Of a stretch of 41,059 nucleotides of DNA, positions 31,292 to 38,407 are shown piece by piece. Numbering within the stretch: position 1 is the first letter of the stretch; each line of letters begins with the position of its first letter. The DNA comes from Clostridiales bacterium (GTDB lineage Bacteria > Bacillota > Clostridia > Christensenellales > Pumilibacteraceae): the NCBI GenBank assembly GCA_022508465.1, contig JAFLVB010000007.1, positions 1-41,059 of the forward strand, written 5' to 3'. The position numbers were made by a program, and so were the translations under genes. The notes below the pieces were generated by a model. The model had not been told where the DNA came from, searched no databases, and saw only the letters and a list, made by a program, of their open reading frames with translations.

Positions 31292-34200
31292 TTACTCTAT
31301 TTCGACAAAAGTCTCTGCATCAAAATAGTAGAGATATTTTTTTGTCACCTTCTTCTTTAATAGCCGCTCCACCGCCAAAGCGTAAAGATTTACCTGCTTA
31401 AAATACCCCGTCTCAAAGCTGCCGTGCGCTTTGCCTGTCTTGTAGTCGACTATCGTTGCCTCGTCACCGTTTATAACAAGCAGGTCAATGACGCCTTGGA
31501 CAAGCACATAGCCTTTGCCGCTGAGGCCTGCCTCTAAGGCGCTGAGCTTTATCATAAACGGCTTTTCCTTATAAACAGTTCCTTTAAACTCAGTCATCTT
31601 TTTTGCGGCTATAAGCAGCTTGTCGGCATTGACAAGTTTTAAATCATTCTCCGGCAATAATGATATACTGGGGTGCGAAAAATCGAGCGCTTCCATACAT
31701 CTATGATAGGCATTGCCTCGCTCTAAGGCATCACCTTCGCCCTCGCTGAACATATAAACGGCAGGCTCGTCATCATTATGAGCGAGTTTGCTGACATAGC
31801 TCTTTGTCGGAGCATTTTGCTGAGGCGAAAAATCGAAATAGTCCTTTAACTCTTTTACAAGCTTTTCGTCGGCCTGACCAAACAACACCTTGCGTGAAGG
31901 CGCATCTTCGACCTCGATTTCGTTAAGGTCGTACTTTTTAGCCATAAAAACACGCGAAGCGAGCCAATCAAGCGCCGACGTACACCTATAAAAGTCAACC
32001 ATCTTGCACGGCTGCACCTCGTATGCGGGAATAACGACATCTTCGTCGCTTAGTGACGCAAAGAGTTCAAGTCCGTACTTAGCACGCGTAATTGCGACAT
32101 AGAAAATCCTCAGTTCCTCCTCGAGGATTTTTTTGCGCTTATGCAGCTTGTAAACAAATTGCAGGTCGCTTTCGTAAGCCTCATGGTTGTCGTAAACCTT
32201 CATTGACACTTCCTTGTCCACAAACACATGCTTAGTTAGGTCCTTAAACTCAAATGAGCCGCCCAGTCCTATTACAAAGACGTATTTAAACTCCAGCCCC
32301 TTGCTCTTGTGTATGGTCATCATTTTGACCGAGTTGTCGTCCCCGCTTAGCTCGGTGTATGGTTTGCGCTCGTCGATAAACTTTAAGCACGCCTTTAAGC
32401 TGCTTTTTTGCGGACATGCCCCTAAAAAAGCAAGGAATTTGTCGAGCACTTCGGCTGCATCCTCACCAAGCCGAAATGCGTAGTTAAAGTAGCCGCACTC
32501 GGACACTATTATGTCGGCAAGCTCGTCCACACTCATAGTAAGGCTAAGCTCATAATATCTGTCCAGCTTGTCAAAAAAGCCTTTTACTTTACTGTCTGTC
32601 GCTGCGGCGCTCTCTACGCACTCGTAAAATGTACCGCTGCCATTTAGCCTTATCTTACTTAACTCGTCCTCGCTAAACCCACCAAGCGGCGAAAGCATAG
32701 CCATAGCCATAGCCTTGTCGTCCAGTCTGTTGTCTATAAGCCTTAAATATGCAATAAGCTGTCCCGTCTCCGGTCTATTAAGATAATGAGCATCCTCTTT
32801 AAGCGACACAGGTACGTTGATTTGCCTTAATTTTTGCACAACAAGCGCTTCAAGCGAGCTCATCCCTCTTGTCAAAATGGCAATATCGTTAAAGGCAACG
32901 GGCGCGCCGTCATGCGATTGCTTTAGTAGTTCCTGAACGCGATATGCAATGAGCGTTGCCTCCGCCTCCATCTTGCTGCCCGGCGGCTCGTTATGCTCTT
33001 TTACGCTGTAAACGCCAAGTTCGTTTTTTTCCGCTTTCCCGGTTACAAGATGGAATTTGACATATCCGTCTTCCTCTTTTGAGGCGGACATGGGGTTCCC
33101 GTTATAGTCGACACCGCCGAAATCTTCGGTCATAACCTCGCAAAAAACCTTATTTACAAAGTCGATAATACCTCCTGCGCTGCGATAGTTTGTGTCAAGA
33201 TTTATAACGCGGCCACCCACGCCGTTCTTATATAAATCGTACTTTTGTTTAAAGATGTCCGGCGCGCAGCCTCTGAATGCATAAATGCTTTGCTTTAGGT
33301 CGCCCACCATAAACAGCTTGTTATCCTCCGCCACACGCTGAATAAGGCTTTCTTGCAGCGGATTGATGTCCTGATACTCGTCCACAAAAACGTACTTGTA
33401 CTTTTCGCAAATTTCCGTCTTTACGTCGCTCTTTAAAATTTCAAGCGTCATGTTTTCGAGGTCGGCAAAGTCAACAGCCGAACGTTTGAGCTTTTCGGCG
33501 GCATAAACTTCACACGCATAATCCGCCGCCTTTATAAGCGCCTCGATAAGCTCGTACGAGTGGGACTGGGGTCTGAGATTTGCTATTTCTTCTTTTTCCT
33601 TAACAAAATCTTTGACCCTACTTCTCAGATAATCAACGCAAGGCTTATATGTTTTATCTTCGTTTCTTTTAAACTGCGTCCACTTGCAATTGCCCGTCTG
33701 CATGGCAGAAAGCAATTCTGCTTTAAATTCGGGCTTGTCCAAAATAGCAAACAACCTTTCGATAGTGTCCTCAAGGCCTTGACGCTCGCTTTCTACATAT
33801 TCGTCAATTTGCCTTTGCACTTCTGCTGCGTCATAGCTATATGACGGATGCGTATCGGGGTTGATGCTGCGAAAGTCCATTATGGAAGTTATAGCTTCTT
33901 TGAGATGGTAGCTCTTAGTTCTATTACGCAACATCTCGTATAGGCGGCTAAAATGCTCATCCGCCTTAAAATGCTCTATGCTTTGCTCCACCGCATCGCT
34001 TATAAGCGCCCTGCTTTCGGTGTCGTCGAGCACCTCGAACTGCGGGTCAATGCCAAGCACATAAAAGTACTTTGTCACTATGCGCTGGCAAAAGCTGTCT
34101 ATCGTGGATATATCGGCGCGCGACAGGTCTTTAAGCTCGTTTTTTAGCCCACGTTTACTCATTTGAGCATAAAGCTTGGCGCGCATATCTGCCGCCGATG

Positions 34201-34375
34201 CCTTGGTAAATGTGCATATGAGCATATTGCTCAGCCTAACTCCGTCTTTTACAAGGCGTAAAATCCTTTCTATCATGACGGTAGTCTTTCCGCTTCCCGC
34301 AGAGGCGGAAACAAGGATTCTGTCGTCATCGGCATAAATAACTTCTTTTTGGCTATCCGACCAATTAATTTCCAT
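31292..34375 (-). CDS. addA: AddA helicase-nuclease subunit
   Basis: A 1027-residue UvrD-like SF1A helicase with a C-terminal nuclease domain. It has SASAGSGKTT (23-32, Walker A, Lys30), CTFTKASAADM (motif Ia), FVDEYQDINPLQ (motif II), LVGDLKQSIYAFRGC-type motif III, MMTIHKSKGLEF (motif V) and VAITRAKYGLEL (motif VI). Near the end VDYKTGK is the core of the PD-(D/E)xK nuclease. With AddB it processes double-strand breaks for RecA and attacks foreign DNA. It is about 200 residues shorter than Bacillus AddA. The ATG overlaps the end of addB by 11 bases, with GGCGAGAA before it. Confidence 0.95.
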   Translation of the reverse strand: MEINWSDSQKEVIYADDDRILVSASAGSGKTTVMIERILRLVKDGVRLSNMLICTFTKASAADMRAKLYAQMSKRGLKNELKDLSRADISTIDSFCQRIVTKYFYVLGIDPQFEVLDDTESRALISDAVEQSIEHFKADEHFSRLYEMLRNRTKSYHLKEAITSIMDFRSINPDTHPSYSYDAAEVQRQIDEYVESERQGLEDTIERLFAILDKPEFKAELLSAMQTGNCKWTQFKRNEDKTYKPCVDYLRSRVKDFVKEKEEIANLRPQSHSYELIEALIKAADYACEVYAAEKLKRSAVDFADLENMTLEILKSDVKTEICEKYKYVFVDEYQDINPLQESLIQRVAEDNKLFMVGDLKQSIYAFRGCAPDIFKQKYDLYKNGVGGRVINLDTNYRSAGGIIDFVNKVFCEVMTEDFGGVDYNGNPMSASKEEDGYVKFHLVTGKAEKNELGVYSVKEHNEPPGSKMEAEATLIAYRVQELLKQSHDGAPVAFNDIAILTRGMSSLEALVVQKLRQINVPVSLKEDAHYLNRPETGQLIAYLRLIDNRLDDKAMAMAMLSPLGGFSEDELSKIRLNGSGTFYECVESAAATDSKVKGFFDKLDRYYELSLTMSVDELADIIVSECGYFNYAFRLGEDAAEVLDKFLAFLGACPQKSSLKACLKFIDERKPYTELSGDDNSVKMMTIHKSKGLEFKYVFVIGLGGSFEFKDLTKHVFVDKEVSMKVYDNHEAYESDLQFVYKLHKRKKILEEELRIFYVAITRAKYGLELFASLSDEDVVIPAYEVQPCKMVDFYRCTSALDWLASRVFMAKKYDLNEIEVEDAPSRKVLFGQADEKLVKELKDYFDFSPQQNAPTKSYVSKLAHNDDEPAVYMFSEGEGDALERGNAYHRCMEALDFSHPSISLLPENDLKLVNADKLLIAAKKMTEFKGTVYKEKPFMIKLSALEAGLSGKGYVLVQGVIDLLVINGDEATIVDYKTGKAHGSFETGYFKQVNLYALAVERLLKKKVTKKYLYYFDAETFVEIE

Positions 34376-37121
34376 TTCTCGCCGCCCCCACTATATTAGA
34401 TTTGTATATTCTTATCGTTTTTCGCACCGTCTTATCTGCGCAAAGGCAGCCGTACTCACAATATCCGCATTCTTTTATACCGCATGGCGACGGAAGAACA
34501 TACCCTCCCTTTATCTCTGTGATAGCATTTTCGCTCACTTTGACGGCATAATCTATAAAACAATCCATTTCCTCCGGGCTTAAAAGAGCATCGTTGCGCC
34601 CTACTGTTTTCAAATTGAAAACCTCGCTATCGCCGTCACCGCAACTACTATCCACCGCAGACATTATAGCCTCGTCTTTAAGCATAAAACCGTCAAATCG
34701 GTGGTCAAACCTTTCGGTTAGCCACTTGTACTCGAACGGAAATGTGAACATTGCCGCCTTTTTGTATCCATTGTTCGCGGCAGCAGCCATATAGAGCGGC
34801 AACTGAATTTTTTTGCCGTAATAGACGTCAGAACACGATATCTCATGCCCGCCCGTCTTGTAATCTATAAGCCTGATGTAGCCGTCAAATTCGTCCGCCA
34901 TATCTATCTTGCCCACAAGCTTGATTCCGACCAGCTTAGTTTCGAATTTGATTTCCTGCCCTATCATCTTAAAGCTGCTTTTAGCTAAATGGCTCGCATA
35001 AATTTTAAAGGCGGCAATAGCCTCTTGTTTTAATAGCTCGAGCATCCCCCTATTAGCCTCCAAAGCGACCTTGCCTCCGCCGGCGATTATGCCATCAACA
35101 ATTTTGCCCACCGAGCTTTCTATATCCGAAAAGTCTCCGCTTTGTACCATTTTTTCGACTATAACGTGCATAAAGCTACCTATGTCGAGGGCGTTCATCT
35201 CACCCTTATCGCGCTCTTTAAGCTTGAGCCCGTACTCTGCAAAATGCTTGAACGGACACTTAAAGTAGCTTTGCAATTGACTCACATTAGTAGTGCCGCT
35301 ACCGAAAAACAGCTTTTCTCCGCCATTTATCTCGCTTACCCGTAGCGACATAAACAGCTCGTCACCCGCCTCGGTCGCTTCGTGCAGCGCGTTGATAAGC
35401 CTATGGTTGTCCTCACTCATATTTTCGGTGCGCCTGACAAGGCTCATCATAAGCTCGAGCGCATGCTTTTTGCTGCCGGCGTCCACAAGCTCGTCGTTAT
35501 CCACATCCGGCGCATTGCCGAACAAGGATTCCATCATGCCGGACGGCTCTGAATATGTAATAAAAATGTTATCGGCAGAAGCAAGCGCGGCCTCAAGCTC
35601 GCGCTCGTACCTGACATTGATCTGGTCGGCACGCTCCATCTGATCAAAAAACACCTTTTCGTCGTCGCTGATAAGCGAGCTGTCGTCGTAAATCTGCGGC
35701 AAAAATCCGTCGTCAAAGCCAAGCACCGCCATAAGCTTGTACTTGCCCCCTCTAAACGACGCAGGATCTCCGACTATAACGCCACCTGCGTACGGAATTG
35801 ACGACATCTTGGTCGCCTTCAAGCCCTCGGCAAAAACGGCGGACACAAATTCAAAATTGCCGATTATGCCCACCTGCTCCATAAGCGCAATAAGCGCCCT
35901 CGTCTTTTCTATGGGAGCTGCCGAGCCGTACACCTCCTCGGTCGTTTTTTCCACCCCGGCTGCAATAAACACATCCTCGATCAGCGCTCCAAAGCTCTTT
36001 GCGTCAGTCACCTGCTTCATCTTTTTCTCGGTGATCTCTACAATTGAAACGAGCTTTTTGCGCACCTCCTCACACTCCTTAGTGCAATCTACAAACTCAT
36101 TATAAAAACCTTTGTAGTCAATAAGGTGCGAAGAAACATAATTTTCAAACTCGTCCGCGCTTTTTTTATCTATACAAGAATATAAGTTTTTGCTTAACTC
36201 GATAAAGCTGTCTCGTCTTTTGCGCATTGCACACTCAAACAACCTTTGCAAAAACACAGACAAAGCGTAGTCGTTTAGCCTTTTGCTCTCGGTAATAAAG
36301 CACGGAATATCAAACTCGGTAAAAATTCTCTTTACACGAGCGCAGTCGACATTGCCTGTTATGACAGCCATATCCTCGTACGGAACGCCGTTATATGCGG
36401 CATAACGAAGCTGCTTAGCCACCTCTTTGACAGCCAAAGCCCCCTCGCCGCGATATTTTATCGCCTTGCCTTTTACGGGCGAGTTGCCGCTAACCTCGCA
36501 CTCGGTGTATGAAATAGCCCTTTTCTTTAGCGCGTCAAACACGCTTCTTGTCGCCTTGTCCACATAGTCGAAGTTGGCGACATAGATATGTACGTTGTCT
36601 AAGTATGAGCTTGTCGTCGCGTACTTGGCAATAAGTGCGAGCTTACCCATGCTGTCCACAAATCGTCCTTCTATCCTGCGTCTATATTCGGCATACACGG
36701 CTTTAAGGTCGCACAGTTTGGGAGATGTCTCCGGAATATCGTCCGGATTTACGCCGTTTGCCGCAAAGTCGTTGATGGCGTCGTACAACTTTTCGCAAAA
36801 GCCGCGATATGACGCCGAGCGAAAAAAACAGCTTAGGGGAAGTGACGTGAGCATTCCCCTTATAAGCATGATAGCCCCCTCACGACTTAAGAGCGGCGTG
36901 TCAATTCCCATACGGTAAAACAGACGGCTGGGCGAAAGCACCTCTACGTCAAAAGAACCGAAAGAGTTTTCGTACAAATACTTTTCGGCAAGCAAGGTGT
37001 AGCGCTCGGGCACAATGAGTAGATGCCTTACGCCTATATCGACAGTTCTATCGTTTATCCTACCGATAATCTCCTTTAATGCCTCAAAATAACTTGTCGA
37101 ATTAATAAAATTTGCTTTCAT
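34365..37121 (-). CDS. addB: AddB nuclease subunit
   Basis: A 918-residue partner of AddA, whose nuclease cuts the 5'-ended strand. The C-terminal nuclease core is IRLIDYKTGG. An iron-sulphur cluster is expected from C622 (in YFKCPFKHF) and the group C880, C885, C888, C892 or C894 in CGIKECGYCEYGC, matching the AddB pattern of one Cys before and three after the nuclease. The N-terminus (FINSTSYFEALKEI) lacks the Walker A motif of Bacillus AddB, and the protein is about 240 residues shorter than that protein. It still has GFDDGFLPQIYDD of the helicase-like half. The promoter puts +1 at or beside the ATG and no Shine-Dalgarno site is present, so the mRNA is probably leaderless. It is followed by addA with an 11-base overlap. 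Confidence 0.92.
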   Translation of the reverse strand: MKANFINSTSYFEALKEIIGRINDRTVDIGVRHLLIVPERYTLLAEKYLYENSFGSFDVEVLSPSRLFYRMGIDTPLLSREGAIMLIRGMLTSLPLSCFFRSASYRGFCEKLYDAINDFAANGVNPDDIPETSPKLCDLKAVYAEYRRRIEGRFVDSMGKLALIAKYATTSSYLDNVHIYVANFDYVDKATRSVFDALKKRAISYTECEVSGNSPVKGKAIKYRGEGALAVKEVAKQLRYAAYNGVPYEDMAVITGNVDCARVKRIFTEFDIPCFITESKRLNDYALSVFLQRLFECAMRKRRDSFIELSKNLYSCIDKKSADEFENYVSSHLIDYKGFYNEFVDCTKECEEVRKKLVSIVEITEKKMKQVTDAKSFGALIEDVFIAAGVEKTTEEVYGSAAPIEKTRALIALMEQVGIIGNFEFVSAVFAEGLKATKMSSIPYAGGVIVGDPASFRGGKYKLMAVLGFDDGFLPQIYDDSSLISDDEKVFFDQMERADQINVRYERELEAALASADNIFITYSEPSGMMESLFGNAPDVDNDELVDAGSKKHALELMMSLVRRTENMSEDNHRLINALHEATEAGDELFMSLRVSEINGGEKLFFGSGTTNVSQLQSYFKCPFKHFAEYGLKLKERDKGEMNALDIGSFMHVIVEKMVQSGDFSDIESSVGKIVDGIIAGGGKVALEANRGMLELLKQEAIAAFKIYASHLAKSSFKMIGQEIKFETKLVGIKLVGKIDMADEFDGYIRLIDYKTGGHEISCSDVYYGKKIQLPLYMAAAANNGYKKAAMFTFPFEYKWLTERFDHRFDGFMLKDEAIMSAVDSSCGDGDSEVFNLKTVGRNDALLSPEEMDCFIDYAVKVSENAITEIKGGYVLPSPCGIKECGYCEYGCLCADKTVRKTIRIYKSNIVGAARNGN

Positions 37122-37128
37122 CTATATT

Positions 37129-37157
37129 ATTGTAACCTTTTTAGATTGCCAAATCAA
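37129..37157 (-). promoter_or_regulatory. Promoter for a leaderless addB mRNA
   Basis: On the minus strand TTGATT (37157-37152), 17 bases, TACAAT (37134-37129). The ATG at 37121 begins eight bases after the box, so +1 falls at 37122-37121. It overlaps the divergent promoter at 37146-37174. Confidence 0.65.
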
Positions 37158-37174
37158 GTAAAATATGGTACACT
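37146..37174 (+). promoter_or_regulatory. Promoter of the 37210 lipoprotein gene
   Basis: TTGCCA (37146-37151), 17 bases, TACACT (37169-37174). The predicted +1 near 37181 gives a 29-base leader with TGGAGAA before the ATG at 37210. Confidence 0.7.
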
Positions 37175-37209
37175 TAGTAAAATTGCAGTTTTATCGATTG
37201 GAGAATGAT

Positions 37210-38226
37210 ATGAAAAAAATATTGATTTCTATAATGGCGGCGATGCTCGTGACAATAAGTTGTATCGCCTGCACCGGTGCACCGGCTACGCTCGAAATGG
37301 ACTCGACTTTGCCCTGGTACGCCTATCGCACCTTTGTGTCCGAAAAAAGCAGATACAATGTAACCAAGTATTTTATGAAGGATGTGGACGACAAAATTGC
37401 CGTTACCGAGGACAGTTATCTCGAATACACATTGACTCAGTCCGAGGACGAGGGCAAGAATATTTTATACACCCTTACCGCCAACTTTAAAATCAAGTAC
37501 ACAGACAGCGAATATTTGGACGACAGCTTCCATAATAAGACCGACACTATTACGTCAACCGCGGTATTCAGGCGCGACAACCTTGCCGCCGTTTATACCG
37601 AAAAGACGGTGACGCTCGAGACAGACCCAAGTAGCTCGTACTCGTTTACGGTTGACTATACCGAAGGCACAGCGCACTTTACCTCCGGCGAAACAACAAA
37701 GGATTTGACCTTTGAAAAAGCATCGTATATCGACAACGAATATCTTTACTACTATATTCGCGCTATGAAGAACTTAGGCAACACTTTCAGCGCAAACTTT
37801 ACCGTGGTAAACTGGTATGACTGCTTTATCGGCAATAATAATAACGCAAATTGGTTCCAAACTCTCTTCGGAAGCAATAAAAAAATTAAGTTTAAGACCA
37901 CATCTATGACTGCGAGATTTTATCAGACAGATAACATCAAGATAGAAAACGCAGACTTTTTAGCGGGATTTGCAGCCGAGGGCAAGGATAGCGCGGAACA
38001 AACGCTCAAATGCAACACTATACAGATTATGCTTAGTGGAACAAAGACAGGCTCACCGCTGTTTGCATCATATGCCTCCACTCCGTACGAGACGACGGAT
38101 GACGACAATCTGCTATCCACCAAAAAGATCCTCGCTGAAATGCATTCATTTGAGTACACAACCAGAGGAACCTTAACTTATCGCATAGACTATATCTTAA
38201 ACGATTTTACTCAAGACTTTGAATAA
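37210..38226 (+). CDS. Lipoprotein of unknown function
   Basis: A 338-residue secreted protein with signal MKKILISIMAAMLVTISCIAC; the lipidated Cys is either residue 18 or 21. The mature part is rich in Tyr, Thr, Asp and Lys and has the alternating hydrophobic pattern of beta structure, with segments such as YTLTANFKIKYTDSEYLDD and FTVDYTEGTAHFTSGE, then YYYIRAMKNLGNTFSANF. No catalytic motif or known family is seen. The start is ATG at 37210, which has a ribosome site; an ATG at 37165 is in frame but lies inside the promoter. It is divergent to addB and ends in a strong terminator. Confidence 0.8.
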   Translation: MKKILISIMAAMLVTISCIACTGAPATLEMDSTLPWYAYRTFVSEKSRYNVTKYFMKDVDDKIAVTEDSYLEYTLTQSEDEGKNILYTLTANFKIKYTDSEYLDDSFHNKTDTITSTAVFRRDNLAAVYTEKTVTLETDPSSSYSFTVDYTEGTAHFTSGETTKDLTFEKASYIDNEYLYYYIRAMKNLGNTFSANFTVVNWYDCFIGNNNNANWFQTLFGSNKKIKFKTTSMTARFYQTDNIKIENADFLAGFAAEGKDSAEQTLKCNTIQIMLSGTKTGSPLFASYASTPYETTDDDNLLSTKKILAEMHSFEYTTRGTLTYRIDYILNDFTQDFE

Positions 38227-38233
38227 TTTATCC

Positions 38234-38259
38234 TCCCCGCATTGGTGCGGGGATTTTTT
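38234..38259 (+). terminator. Terminator of the 37210 lipoprotein gene
   Basis: TCCCCGCA (38234-38241) pairs perfectly with TGCGGGGA (38246-38253), followed by six T. Confidence 0.9.
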
Positions 38260-38271
38260 ATACACTGCAGC

Positions 38272-38305
38272 AAAAAAAGGACTTGGAAAACCAAATCCTT
38301 TTTTT
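38272..38305. terminator. Bidirectional terminator between convergent genes
   Basis: AAAAAAAGGA (38272-38281) pairs with TCCTTTTTTT (38296-38305), with an inner TTGG/CCAA stem. It can stop transcription from both sides. About 100 bases between it and the next gene hold nothing recognisable. Confidence 0.8.
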
Positions 38306-38407
38306 GTTGAAACTTTATTGATCTAAAACATTGGAATATCAATTATAAAGTTCATTTAATGCGTCAACATTACGACGCTCGAAAGAGTGATAACCAAATC
38401 CACTATC

